From: Mesorhizobium loti
Lineage (GTDB): Bacteria > Pseudomonadota > Alphaproteobacteria > Rhizobiales > Rhizobiaceae
Reading direction: 5' to 3'
NCBI GenBank assembly: GCA_002356515.1
Contig: AP017605.1
Span: 4,225,001 to 4,289,000, forward strand
Length of the DNA: 64,000 bases
Shown: in pieces, positions 46,259 to 54,889 of the stretch
How the letters are laid out: the number at the start of each line of letters is the position of its first letter
Position numbering within the stretch: position 1 is the first letter of the stretch
Made by a program: the position numbers and the translations under genes
The notes under the pieces: generated by a model
What the model saw: only the letters and a program-made list of their open reading frames with translations
Databases searched by the model: none
What the model was told of the DNA's origin: nothing

Positions 46259-46585
46259 ATGAAACCGATACTGAAATGTTTGGCGACGGCGGGCCTGGTC
46301 GGGCTTGTCCTATTTCGACCGTTCCACGCCCGTGCGGATGAGGATGACGACGGCGATCACGACCGAGCGCGGGACCTTTACGAGCGTGGCGAAATAAAGG
46401 GCTTGGCCAACATCCTGGGCGTGGTTCATGCCGATGCTCCCGGCGACATCGTGGCTGTCGATTTCATCCGGATAGGCGACCGCTGGGTCTATCGCTTCCA
46501 GGTCGTTGCTCCTGACGGACGCCGCAGGATCGTCGACGTCGACGCCGGCGCCGGCGAGCTGATGCGCGGCAGGGGCGGCGATTGA
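46259..46585 (+). CDS. Secreted PepSY-domain-like small protein
   Basis: 108 residues from ATG 46259; in-frame ATGs at 46214 and 46217 would add 14-15 residues. A signal peptide (KPILKCLATAGLVGLVLF) is followed by an acidic stretch (ADEDDDGDHDRARD) and a PepSY-like domain (GEIKGLANILGVV, IVAVDFIRIGDRWVYRFQVV, DGRRRIVDVDAGAGEL). Such proteins are commonly encoded just before a two-component system and may act as periplasmic modulator of the sensor. The stop overlaps the response-regulator start by one base. Confidence 0.82.
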   Translation: MKPILKCLATAGLVGLVLFRPFHARADEDDDGDHDRARDLYERGEIKGLANILGVVHADAPGDIVAVDFIRIGDRWVYRFQVVAPDGRRRIVDVDAGAGELMRGRGGD

Positions 46586-47250
46586 TGAAGATACTCCTTG
46601 CCGAAGACGAGCCGCGCATCGCGAGCGACATCGCGGCGGTGCTCAAGGCCGCGGGGATGGCCGTCGATACCGTGCGCGACGGAGAGGCCGCGTGGTTCGC
46701 GGGTGACGTCGAGAACTACGACGCGGCGATCCTGGATCTCGGATTGCCGAAGCTCGACGGCCTGACGGTGCTGAAGCGCTGGCGGGCCAACACACGCCGC
46801 TTTCCCGTCCTGATCCTGACGGCACGGGGCCTTTGGACTGAGCGCGTCGAAGGCATCAATGCGGGCGCCGACGATTACCTGCCTAAGCCGTTCGAAATGG
46901 ACGAGCTGCTGGCGCGGCTGCGCGCGATCCTTCGCCGTTCGACGGGCCAGGCGGCACCGGTGCTGAAATCCGGACCGCTGGTCCTCGATACGCGCCAGAT
47001 GCGCCTTTCGCTGCGCGGCGTTCCCGTCGCACTGTCACCGCTGGAATACCGGCTGATGGCGTTCCTGATGCATCATGCCGGGCGCGTGGTCGCGCCGACA
47101 GAACTCGCCGAGCATCTCTACGATTCCGGCAATGATCGCGATCCGAACACAATCGAGGTCATTGTCGCGCGCCTGCGCCGCAAGCTCGGCAACGACGTCA
47201 TCGAGACTCGACGCGGGTTCGGATATTTCGTACCCGACGAGCCGTCCTGA
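46585..47250 (+). CDS. OmpR/PhoP-type response regulator
   Basis: 221 residues from ATG 46585 (TGATG overlap). Receiver domain: ILLAEDEPRIASDI (acidic pair), phosphorylated Asp 51 in AAILDLGLPKLDG, LTARG and DDYLPKPFEMDELLARLRAI. The C-terminal winged helix (LSLRGVPVALSPLEYRLMAFLMHHAGRVV, RDPNTIEVIVARLRRKLGNDVIETRRGFGY) binds DNA as dimer. Its gene overlaps the kinase gene by one base. Likely targets are its own operon and the convergent FMN/ApbE/RnfD genes. Confidence 0.95.
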   Translation: MKILLAEDEPRIASDIAAVLKAAGMAVDTVRDGEAAWFAGDVENYDAAILDLGLPKLDGLTVLKRWRANTRRFPVLILTARGLWTERVEGINAGADDYLPKPFEMDELLARLRAILRRSTGQAAPVLKSGPLVLDTRQMRLSLRGVPVALSPLEYRLMAFLMHHAGRVVAPTELAEHLYDSGNDRDPNTIEVIVARLRRKLGNDVIETRRGFGYFVPDEPS

Positions 47251-48593
47251 TGGGCAATTCGATCCGCTTCAGGCTCTGGTCGGCGGCAACCATTTCGATT
47301 CTCGTCGCCCTTGCCATTGCCGGGGTCGGACTGCGCTATCTGTTCGAGCTGAATGTCGAGAGGCGTATCGTCGGCGAACTGACCGCCGATCTCAATGAGC
47401 TGATCGGCGCGACCAGCTTCGCGGCCAACGGCCAGCTTTCGGTCGCCCCGGGCCTGACTGACCCGCGCTTCACCAATCCGCTGTCGGGTCATTACTGGCA
47501 GGTGGAAGACCTGGCCAGCCATGGCCTGGTACGCTCGCGTTCGTTGTGGGACGCAACGCTTGCGTTGCCCGGCCAAGGCGCGAGCGGTGAACTGAGAACG
47601 ATCGAGGAGCTCAAAGGGCCCGGCGGCGAACTCACCGTAGCCGTCGTGCGCACCATAACCGATGCCGACGGCCGGTCGTTTCGCGCCATCGTGGCGGAAG
47701 ATCACAGCAGCGTCACGGTGTCGGTGCGCGAATATGTACGCGATCTCGTCCCGGCGCTCATCCTGCTCGCCGCCGCCCTCATGGTGGCCTTCTTCGTCCA
47801 GATCACTGTCGGCCTCGCGCCGCTGGAAAGCCTGCGGGTCGCCGTCCGAAACGTGATCGCGCAGCGGACGGCACGACTGGACGTGGCGGCGCCGAGCGAG
47901 GTGCAGCCGCTCGCCGACGAAATCAACCGCCTCCTCGATGCGCAGGAGAAGGCCCTTGCACGCGCCCGGTCGCGCGCCACCGACCTGGCGCATGGCCTCA
48001 AGACGCCGCTGCAGGTGCTGTCGGCCGACATCCGCGCCTTGCGCGGGAAGGGCGAAACCGAGCTGGCCGACGAGATCGAGAAGAGCGCCGGAGCGATCCG
48101 GCGTCATGTCGAGCGCGAACTCGCGCGCGCCCGTCTGGCGCCCGGCGTTTCCGGCAAGGCATCGTGCCGGGTCAGGGAAGCCGCGGCCGGCGTCATTGCC
48201 GTCATCAAGCGCACGCCGGGCGGCAAGCAGCTCTCGTTCCTGATCGACGTCGCGGAGGATTTCATGGCGCCGGTCGACGAGGGCGACCTTTCGGAAATCC
48301 TCGGCAATCTGGTGGAGAACGCGGCGCGCTTCGCAAGATCCTCGGTCAAGGTCAATGCGCGGGCAACCGGCGGCGAGGTGTCCATCGCGGTCGCCGACGA
48401 CGGCCCGGGCATCCCCGACGCGGACCGGGAATCCGCCCTGTCACGCGGGGTGCAGTTGGACAGCAAGGGCGGCAGCAGCGGGCTGGGCCTGGCCATCGTC
48501 TCCGACATTGTCGAAGCCTATGGCGGACGGCTGACGATGACCAACGCCGATCCCGGCCTGGTCGTGACCATCACCCTCCCCCGGCAGGGTTGA
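47250..48593 (+). CDS. PhoQ-like membrane sensor histidine kinase
   Basis: 447 residues. Two membrane helices (about 12-32 and 167-190) enclose a periplasmic sensor of about 135 residues, which has SGHYWQVEDLASHGLVRSRSLWD. A HAMP-like linker leads to the phosphorylated His near residue 249 (DLAHGLKTPLQVL). ATPase motifs are NLVENAARFARSSV, DDGPGIP and SSGLGLAIV. This sensor type is known to sit with PepSY proteins and may sense divalent metal or redox state. It ends 7 bases from the end of the convergent RnfD-FNR gene. Confidence 0.95.
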   Translation: MGNSIRFRLWSAATISILVALAIAGVGLRYLFELNVERRIVGELTADLNELIGATSFAANGQLSVAPGLTDPRFTNPLSGHYWQVEDLASHGLVRSRSLWDATLALPGQGASGELRTIEELKGPGGELTVAVVRTITDADGRSFRAIVAEDHSSVTVSVREYVRDLVPALILLAAALMVAFFVQITVGLAPLESLRVAVRNVIAQRTARLDVAAPSEVQPLADEINRLLDAQEKALARARSRATDLAHGLKTPLQVLSADIRALRGKGETELADEIEKSAGAIRRHVERELARARLAPGVSGKASCRVREAAAGVIAVIKRTPGGKQLSFLIDVAEDFMAPVDEGDLSEILGNLVENAARFARSSVKVNARATGGEVSIAVADDGPGIPDADRESALSRGVQLDSKGGSSGLGLAIVSDIVEAYGGRLTMTNADPGLVVTITLPRQG

Positions 48594-48600
48594 TCGACGC

Positions 48601-50112
48601 TCAGGCAAACCCTGGGAAATAGTCGACCTTTATCTTCGAGCGGCGAACACCCATGCCCAGCAGCATGTCGCGCAGCGCCTTGACCATGGCCTGGGGGCCG
48701 GAAATGTAGAAGGTCCGCTCCAGATAGTCGGGGATGGCCAGGCGCACCAGGCGCGCGTCGATATAGCCGGGATACTGGCCCCGCTCGGCCCCCCGAGCCA
48801 CGGCAAGCACCGTCTTTATGCCCAGTTCCCGTTTCGCCGCGCCGAGCACATCGCGATAGGCGATGTCCTGCTGGGTCTCGGCTCCGTAGAGGACGACGAT
48901 GGGCCGCCTTTCATGGCTGTCGATGAGATATTGCAGCATCGAGCGGAATGGCGTGATGCCGATGCCGCCGGCCAGGAAGGCAATCTTGGTTTGGGGATTG
49001 GCCGGCAAGGTGAAGTCGCCGGCCAGCTGGGAGGCGTGGATCGTGCTGCCGGGCTTCATTGTGCCCAGCATTCGCTTGAAGGCGCTCGATTGCGGGTAGA
49101 ACTTGACGCCAAGCCGTATGGATTGCTCCGTGGGCGCCGAGGCCACCGTGAAATAGCGGCGGTTACCGCGATTGTCCGATCGGTCGAGTCCGAGTGTCCA
49201 TTCCAGATACTGTCCAGCCTGGAAGGCAAGCTTTCGCGGTGACCTGAAGATGAAATCATAGCTGTCGACGGCCGATTGCTCGATGCGCTCGAGCGTCAAC
49301 ACGAAGCGTCCTCTCGGGCTCACGGCGTAGGCAAACAGATTGCCGGTCAGAAGCGCCAGTTCCGGCGTGAAATAGAGCGAGCCGACATGGATGTTGGGCG
49401 CGAACAGGAAGCCGACGATGGCGGCGAAGGCGATGCGCGGCCACCGTGTCGTCGGCGCCGTCAGCGGCTCGGTCAGCATCACGAAGGCGAAGAACAGCAG
49501 CGGCGACGAGCCCAGCGTCTCCGTCAGCGCGGCGGCGTATCGCGACGGCTCGGTGGTTACCAGGATTGTCGCCAGCGCGACGACACCGAAGGTGGCGACC
49601 AGATCGAGCCGGCGCAGCTTGCGCACCATCAGGAGGCCGCCGAAGAGCACGACGGGAAGCAATGGCAAATTGCCGCCGACCCACCAGGTGGCCGGCTGGT
49701 CGAGCAGCAGCGCGGTCAGCGCCACGCCCAGCGCCGCGGGATTGAAGACGTGTTTCCCGCCGATGGCGAGGATGAATTTGGATGAAATCGCCCAGACGCA
49801 GGCGAACACCACCGCGCATATCCCCTTGAGGTCCGTGACGGCCACCGGATCGAGGATGAGCGCCAGGATGAGGGCGGTGATGTAGACCGACTCGTTGTTG
49901 GCCGGAACCTTGAAGACGGCGGCAAAAACCCTGTTGGTGATCCAGCAGGCGGCCAGCATCAGCCCCGTGGTGAAGGCGAGCATGACCGGATCATGCGGCA
50001 CCAGTTTGAGGAAGCCGAGCACGAGGGCCGTGCCCAGCAGGGCGATCAGGTAATAGAGGACCAGCCGGTACATGGTCTGATGGTCGAGAAGCCGGTCGAT
50101 GGTCTTGATCAT
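48601..50112 (-). CDS. RnfD/NqrB-like membrane domain fused to a ferredoxin-NADP reductase domain
   Basis: 503 residues from ATG 50112, overlapping the apbE stop by 4 bp. The first 230 residues have eight to ten helices and RnfD/NqrB-like motifs (KHVFNPAALGVALTALLL, FFAFVMLTEPLTAPTTRWPRIAF). The rest is an FNR module: RYFTVASAPTE for FAD, GITPFRSMLQYLID for nucleotide, FYISGPQAMVKALRDML at the end. The covalent-flavin S-G-A-T motif of NqrB is not visible in the membrane part. It could pass electrons from NAD(P)H through the membrane to the FMN protein encoded upstream. Confidence 0.88.
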   Translation of the reverse strand: MIKTIDRLLDHQTMYRLVLYYLIALLGTALVLGFLKLVPHDPVMLAFTTGLMLAACWITNRVFAAVFKVPANNESVYITALILALILDPVAVTDLKGICAVVFACVWAISSKFILAIGGKHVFNPAALGVALTALLLDQPATWWVGGNLPLLPVVLFGGLLMVRKLRRLDLVATFGVVALATILVTTEPSRYAAALTETLGSSPLLFFAFVMLTEPLTAPTTRWPRIAFAAIVGFLFAPNIHVGSLYFTPELALLTGNLFAYAVSPRGRFVLTLERIEQSAVDSYDFIFRSPRKLAFQAGQYLEWTLGLDRSDNRGNRRYFTVASAPTEQSIRLGVKFYPQSSAFKRMLGTMKPGSTIHASQLAGDFTLPANPQTKIAFLAGGIGITPFRSMLQYLIDSHERRPIVVLYGAETQQDIAYRDVLGAAKRELGIKTVLAVARGAERGQYPGYIDARLVRLAIPDYLERTFYISGPQAMVKALRDMLLGMGVRRSKIKVDYFPGFA

Positions 50113-50852
50113 GGCTGGCAAAAAGCTCCGAAGCCGCTCGTGGGCGTGGCTCGACTGTTGCTGTCGACGACGTAACCTTCGAGGCCGGGCGCCTGTTCGA
50201 GAAAGAAGATGCCCTCCCGGCCCATGGCGAAGGCGGCGGTGGCGAAACGGTCGGCCTCGAACACATCCGAGCCGATGACGGTCAGGCTGACGATTTCGGT
50301 GATCGGATCGCCAGCCCCGAGCGGATTGTAGATGTGCTGCCCGCGCACATAGGTGCCGGAGGTAGCGACGCCGTGTCCTCGCGGATAGACAATCTTGATG
50401 ATCTCTTCGGCATTGAAGGGATTGCGGATGCCGACGCTCCAGTCGAGACCCGAAGCATTTCGGCCGCAGGACTGGATGTCGCCGCCCGCCTCGATGAAGA
50501 AATCGCCGACGCCGGCCTGGCGAACGGTCCCGGCGGCATTGCGGATGGCCCAGCCCTTGACGATGCCGGACGGGTCCAGCGATCCGTCGGGCTTGCGGAT
50601 GTCGAAATATCCGTCCGTCTGGCTTTTCGTCTGTGCGGCAAGCGCCATCACTTCCATCATTTCGGCGCTCCAGTCGCGGATCGGAAGATCACCCCGGTTG
50701 ATGGCCGAAATCTCGCTGTCGGTCCTGTAGGTGCTGAAGCGGCGGTCTATACGCTCGAAATAATCGAAGACCGCGTCGACAAGCGTCGCGCCCGAGGCAC
50801 CGGCGATGTCGACGGTGACGGGCATGCCCATCAAGATCCTCGCGTCGCGCAT
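50109..50852 (-). CDS. apbE: ApbE-type FAD:protein FMN transferase
   Basis: 247 residues, shorter than E. coli ApbE (about 350) and without an obvious signal peptide. MGMPVTVDIAG, RRFSTYRTDSEISAINRGD, FDIRKPDGSLDPSGIVKGWAI, EAGGDIQSCGRN and EADRFATAAFAMG are the family motifs for FAD and Mg binding. The enzyme attaches FMN to a Thr in target proteins. The neighbouring gene (3 bp upstream) encodes an FMN-binding-domain protein with a suitable S-G-A-T site; this is almost certainly its substrate. Overlaps the RnfD-FNR gene. Confidence 0.93.
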   Translation of the reverse strand: MRDARILMGMPVTVDIAGASGATLVDAVFDYFERIDRRFSTYRTDSEISAINRGDLPIRDWSAEMMEVMALAAQTKSQTDGYFDIRKPDGSLDPSGIVKGWAIRNAAGTVRQAGVGDFFIEAGGDIQSCGRNASGLDWSVGIRNPFNAEEIIKIVYPRGHGVATSGTYVRGQHIYNPLGAGDPITEIVSLTVIGSDVFEADRFATAAFAMGREGIFFLEQAPGLEGYVVDSNSRATPTSGFGAFCQP

Positions 50853-50855
50853 GGA

Positions 50856-51689
50856 TCAGGACGCTGCTTTCTTCAATGCGCCGCCAAGCGACTGGATGAA
50901 GGCCCTGCTGGTCAGCGTGGCGCCCGAAATGATGTCGACATTGGCGCTCTGCGCGCGGATCGCCTCGTCACGCAGCATCGGCAGCGCCTGCCTGTTGATG
51001 CTGATCGAGGTGCGGCGGTCATTGGGGTATTTCAGGACCTTGAGCGCCGTGAGACGGCCGCCTTGGATGGAAGCCTGAATCTGGATGAGGCCGTAATAGG
51101 CATCGGCGGCAGGACCGGTGTAGGTGCCGTCGACAAAGCCGTGCCCCGCCGACTTGGCGCCGGGACTCACAGCCAGCTTCATGGCGGCCTTGAAGACGCG
51201 GGCGGGTGCTTGCGGATAGTCCGGCCTCGGCTGGGGAATGGGGATATAGACGGCCGGGGTTACGGTGAAGGATGCTGCCCGCGGCGCGGCATCGGCGATA
51301 CGTTGAGCTGGCGCCTGTTCCGGCCGTGGTGCCGGCGCTTGGGAAAGCTGCGGAGGGCTGGCTGAGAGCGGCGGCTTTGTCGCCGGCGGCTTCGGGGCGG
51401 GCGCGGAGATCGCGGCGGTGGTTTCGCCACCGACCGATGTCGGCGTGGTCGCGGAAGGATCGAGCCGCACACGCTGCTGCCGGATTCCAGGCGATGGCGG
51501 TGCAGGCGCTGGAATGGGATCAGTTTGAACGGGGCTGGCCGGAGCAGGGGGCTGCGCCACACTGTCCTCGGCGGCATTGGCGGAACCCGCCGTGTCGATC
51601 ATGTCGCCGGCAGGGCCCTTGCCTGCCTGGTCCCATACATAGGCGCCCGAAGACGCGATCACGAAAAGTGACAGGGCAATCTGTTTCAT
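50856..51689 (-). CDS. Exported FMN-binding-domain protein with Pro/Ala-rich linker
   Basis: 277 residues. An N-terminal signal or anchor (MKQIALSLFVIASSGAYVW) is followed by about 130 residues very rich in Pro and Ala, likely a flexible spacer, and a C-terminal FMN-bind domain of about 100 residues (FVDGTYTGPAADAYYGLIQI, ALKVLKYPNDRRTSISINR). DIISGATLTSRAF near residue 255 contains the S-G-A-T Thr where ApbE puts FMN. It is probably a periplasmic flavoprotein tethered to the membrane. It is first in the three-gene operon FMN protein-apbE-RnfD/FNR. Confidence 0.92.
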   Translation of the reverse strand: MKQIALSLFVIASSGAYVWDQAGKGPAGDMIDTAGSANAAEDSVAQPPAPASPVQTDPIPAPAPPSPGIRQQRVRLDPSATTPTSVGGETTAAISAPAPKPPATKPPLSASPPQLSQAPAPRPEQAPAQRIADAAPRAASFTVTPAVYIPIPQPRPDYPQAPARVFKAAMKLAVSPGAKSAGHGFVDGTYTGPAADAYYGLIQIQASIQGGRLTALKVLKYPNDRRTSISINRQALPMLRDEAIRAQSANVDIISGATLTSRAFIQSLGGALKKAAS

Positions 51690-51763
51690 CGGCTCGTTAC
51701 ACCTTCAATCCCGCGCCGGCGAATCGGCTTCGCGGCAATTTGGAAGCAATGTCTCACGATGCA

Positions 51764-51783
51764 CCTGACAATTGGCTGTCAGG
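51764..51783. promoter_or_regulatory. Palindromic site upstream of the FMN-protein operon
   Basis: CCTGACA-ATTGGC-TGTCAGG has exact 7-bp arms and lies 75 bases upstream of the FMN-protein start, in the divergent gap with the CNB-reductase gene. It could be a regulator site, for example for the nearby response regulator. No binding protein is known. Confidence 0.4.
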
Positions 51784-51935
51784 CGCGGACACCGTCGACA
51801 GCACCGATCCTTGAACCTCCAGTCGTCATCTCGGAACGAAGGGGACGAGGGCGGCCGTCAACCAAACCTGCCCTCGCGGCCAGGCGCTGAACAAACCACT
51901 TCAAACCGCGCGCCTGCTTCGCTACGCTTGCGGCC

Positions 51936-53630
51936 ATGTCTCAATCCAGCACCGCAATCTTCGGCGCCCGTCGCGACCAGGCCTTTCCCACGCTCACCGA
52001 GGCGGACATCGAGCGCATGCGCCGCTTCGGCGAGGCCAGCGCCTATGCCGCCGGCGAGCACATCATCAAGGCCGGCGATGTCGCGCCCGGCCTGATCCTG
52101 GTCCTGTCGGGCAAGGTTGACATCACCCAGGATGGCCTCGGCCGGCGCGAGACGATCGTCACCCACGGCCCGGGCAGCTTCGTCGGCGAACTGGCGCAGC
52201 TTTCGGCGCGGCCCTCGCTGGTCAATGCCGAAGCCGCCGAACCGGTCGAGGCCTTCGTCATCCCCTCGCAGCGTGTGCGCGACCTGATGGTGCAGGAGGC
52301 CAATCTCGGCGAGCGCATCATGCGGGCGCTGATCCTGCGTCGTGTCGGGCTGCTGGAAAGCGCCACCAGCGGGCCGATCATCATCGGACCGTTGGACAAT
52401 GCCGACGTGCTGCGGCTGCAAGGGTTCCTGGCCCGCAGCGGCCAGCCGCACCGCGTGCTCGATTCCGCCAGCGACCCCTGCGCCAAAACCCTGGTCGAGC
52501 GTTTCGACGTCGACCCGCACCACCTGCCGGTCGTGCTGTGCCCGAACGGCAGGCTGCTGATGAATCCGAGCGAGAACGACCTCGCCCGCTGCATCGGTCT
52601 GCTCAGGCCGATCGATGCCGATACGCTGTATGATGTCGCCATTGTCGGCGCCGGGCCGGCGGGGCTGGCGGCTGCCGTCTATGCCGCGTCGGAAGGCCTG
52701 TCGACCATCGTGCTCGATTGCCGGGCCTTTGGCGGGCAGGCCGGCGCCTCGGCCCGCATCGAGAATTATCTAGGCTTCCCGACCGGCATTACCGGGATGG
52801 CGCTGATGGCGCGCGCCTACAACCAGGCGCAGAAATTCGGCGTCGAAATGGTCATACCGGACGAGGTGAAGCTGTTGAGTGCGGCGACCGACAATTCAGG
52901 CGCCCGCTATCTGCTCGATGTCGGCGACGGCGAAACGGTGCGCACGCGCAGCGTGGTGATCGCCAGCGGCGCGCGCTACCGGCGTCTCGACGTCGCCAAT
53001 TTGTCGCAGTTCGAGGGAACCTCGGTGCACTATTGGGCCTCGCCCATCGAAGGGCGGCTTTGCACTGGCCAGGAAGTGGCGCTGGTCGGCGCCGGCAATT
53101 CGGCCGGGCAGGCGGCGGTCTACTTGGCCAGCCATGCGCGCAAGGTGGCGCTGCTGGCACGCGGCGGCAGCCTCGATGCCTCGATGTCGCGTTATCTGGT
53201 CGAGCGCATCAAAGCGCAGCCGAATATCGAGGTGCTGACCGAGACCGAAATCGAGGCGCTGGAGGGCGAGGAGGGCAATCTTGCCACTGTCCGCTGGCGC
53301 AACCGCGTCAGCGGTGAAGAAACGACGCGTCCGATCCGCCATCTCTTCCTGTTCATCGGCGCCGACCCGAACACCGACTGGCTGGCGCAATGCAATGTGG
53401 CGCTGGATGCCAAGGGGTTCATACGCACCGGATCGGAGCTTGGACCGGAGCACGGCTTGATGGAAACCAGCCGCAGCGGCGTGTTCGCCATCGGCGACGT
53501 GCGGTGCGGCTCGGTCAAGCGCGTCGCGGCGGCCGTTGGCGAAGGTGCCCAGGTGGTCGCGGCCTTGCATGCTTATCTAGCGCAGGACAGTGACCACGCC
53601 GGCGCAACGCAACTGACCAGGAGAGTGTGA
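51936..53630 (+). CDS. Cyclic-nucleotide-binding domain fused to thioredoxin-reductase-like flavoprotein
   Basis: 564 residues. First a CRP-type cyclic-nucleotide-binding domain (about residues 20-135: AAGEHIIKAGDVAPGLILVLSGKVDI, FVGELAQLSARPS). Then a thioredoxin-like stretch (about 140-220), then an FAD/NAD(P) oxidoreductase (VAIVGAGPAGLAAAVYAASEG, FAIGDVRCGSVKRVAAAVGEG). In true thioredoxin reductase a CxxC sits after FGGQ; here it reads FGGQAGASARIENYLGF, without either cysteine. It may thus reduce another acceptor or act as a redox sensor. It is followed by a UBP zinc finger protein, with TGATG overlap. Confidence 0.92.
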   Translation: MSQSSTAIFGARRDQAFPTLTEADIERMRRFGEASAYAAGEHIIKAGDVAPGLILVLSGKVDITQDGLGRRETIVTHGPGSFVGELAQLSARPSLVNAEAAEPVEAFVIPSQRVRDLMVQEANLGERIMRALILRRVGLLESATSGPIIIGPLDNADVLRLQGFLARSGQPHRVLDSASDPCAKTLVERFDVDPHHLPVVLCPNGRLLMNPSENDLARCIGLLRPIDADTLYDVAIVGAGPAGLAAAVYAASEGLSTIVLDCRAFGGQAGASARIENYLGFPTGITGMALMARAYNQAQKFGVEMVIPDEVKLLSAATDNSGARYLLDVGDGETVRTRSVVIASGARYRRLDVANLSQFEGTSVHYWASPIEGRLCTGQEVALVGAGNSAGQAAVYLASHARKVALLARGGSLDASMSRYLVERIKAQPNIEVLTETEIEALEGEEGNLATVRWRNRVSGEETTRPIRHLFLFIGADPNTDWLAQCNVALDAKGFIRTGSELGPEHGLMETSRSGVFAIGDVRCGSVKRVAAAVGEGAQVVAALHAYLAQDSDHAGATQLTRRV

Positions 53631-53938
53631 TGGCGGATGAATGCAAGCATGCGGCTGGAATCAAGGACGTGACACCGAGCGCGCTCGGCTGCGAGGAGTG
53701 CCTGAAGAGCGGTTCATGGTGGGTGCATCTGCGGCTTTGCCGCACCTGCGGCCATGTCGGCTGCTGCGACGACTCACCCAACCGCCACGCGACCAAACAT
53801 TTTCACGCCACCAGCCATCCGGTCATCGAGGGCTACGATCCGCCGGAAGGCTGGGGCTGGTGCTATGTCGACGAGGTCTTTCTCGACCTTGGTGACCGCA
53901 CGACGCCGCAGAACGGTCCGATCCCGCGATTTTACTAG
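53630..53938 (+). CDS. UBP-type zinc finger protein
   Basis: 102 residues from ATG 53630. Cys/His-rich pattern LGCEECLKSGSWWVHLRLCRTCGHVGCCDDSPNRHATKHFHATSHPV (a span of residues about 20-66) is that of the ubiquitin-specific-protease zinc finger. Bacteria lack ubiquitin, and such stand-alone fingers often follow a CNB-thioredoxin-reductase gene, as here with the stop and start overlapping. The role may be sensing or chaperoning the reductase; this is inferred. A strong terminator follows directly. Confidence 0.92.
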   Translation: MADECKHAAGIKDVTPSALGCEECLKSGSWWVHLRLCRTCGHVGCCDDSPNRHATKHFHATSHPVIEGYDPPEGWGWCYVDEVFLDLGDRTTPQNGPIPRFY

Positions 53939-53968
53939 GATCACGCGCCGCGCGCTCAGTTTCCGAGG

Positions 53969-54004
53969 CACGAAAAAAGCCCGGTTGGCCGGGCTTTTTT
54001 CGTG
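53969..54004. terminator. Strong bidirectional terminator
   Basis: CACGAAAAAAGCCCGG-TTGG-CCGGGCTTTTTTCGTG, a perfect 16-bp stem with runs of A and T on the two sides. It sits between the zinc finger gene and a convergent small gene and can stop both. Confidence 0.95.
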
Positions 54005-54025
54005 CCTGATATGCCGATCTCGCGA

Positions 54026-54199
54026 TCAGTCTCGGCTTGGCGTCACCGGCGTGGGTGTGGGATTGTCGACGCTGTTCTCGTTCACCTGGAAGGCTTTGCC
54101 TTGAACCTTCTTTTTCCTGAGGTCGTCGCCGGTCTCAGGCTGCGGCGGGCGCTTGGGATTTTCTTCGGTGTTGTCGTTGACGTCGGGGGCTCTGGTCAT
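54026..54199 (-). CDS. Small hydrophilic hypothetical protein
   Basis: 57 residues from ATG 54199, with GGAGG 6 bases upstream. Very rich in Asn, Asp, Pro, Thr and Lys (NTEENPKRPPQPETGDD, then QVNENSVDNPTPTPVTPSRD), so probably unstructured. No membrane segment or domain. It ends beside the strong terminator. Similar short disordered proteins are common in rhizobia, but no function is assigned. Confidence 0.7.
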   Translation of the reverse strand: MTRAPDVNDNTEENPKRPPQPETGDDLRKKKVQGKAFQVNENSVDNPTPTPVTPSRD

Positions 54200-54368
54200 C
54201 GTGTCCTCCAGGGGCTGTCCCGGAGACAATGTTCGACGGGGCACGGGGTTCCGCCGGTGAAGCAGGACGCTCCTTGCGATCAGGCGTTTGCAGCCGGACG
54301 CTCGTCGGTCTGTCGGGCCATTTTGTGCCGGCATTCAGGGAACAGGAACAAGGCCGGCAACTCAACCG

Positions 54369-54851
54369 TCATGCGGGCTTGTGCTGTCGCACGATCCTCC
54401 ATTCGTGCCAGATCAGCACCATGACGACAGCATCGAAGACGGTCAGGACCAGCAGGCCGAATGAATGGGTGTATGAGTAGCGGTAGACCTGGTAGGCCAT
54501 GAACAGGCCCAAAGCCGCGAGCGAGGCCGGGTAAGACCAGAGCTTGCCTCTCAAAAGCCCGGCAACCAGGGCAAGCTTTATCAGGCCGTGGCTGAGCAGG
54601 TAGAAGGCATAAAACTCCTTGCTGGCGATCGAGAAATGATTTGCCATCTGCGACAGATGGCCAGCTATGAAATCGTTCGGATCTTCGATCAATTCCTCTG
54701 CGGTGAGGGCATTGACCCAGGAGGCAATGGTATCGGTCGTGACGACATAGAGCAGAATCCCGCCGACGCATTCGATCAGGGCATGCGCGCCCTTCAGCCA
54801 TATGCTGACCTCGAAGATCTGATGGATGCGATGTTCATTGACGGGTTTCAA
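54369..54851 (-). CDS. DUF2127 family membrane protein
   Basis: 160 residues with four to five hydrophobic helices. EVSIWLKGAHALIECVGGILLYVV, FYAFYLLSHGLIKLALVAGLLRGKLWSYP and FMAYQVYRYSYTHSFGLLVLTVFDAVVMVLIWHEWR match the DUF2127 layout with its conserved His-Gly pair. Function unknown; an inner-membrane channel or enzyme is possible. It is divergent from the PAP2 phosphatase gene with 38 bases between the starts. Confidence 0.85.
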   Translation of the reverse strand: MKPVNEHRIHQIFEVSIWLKGAHALIECVGGILLYVVTTDTIASWVNALTAEELIEDPNDFIAGHLSQMANHFSIASKEFYAFYLLSHGLIKLALVAGLLRGKLWSYPASLAALGLFMAYQVYRYSYTHSFGLLVLTVFDAVVMVLIWHEWRIVRQHKPA

Positions 54852-54889
54852 GTATCCACCTCACAACCAACCACGGAAACCCATGCCAA

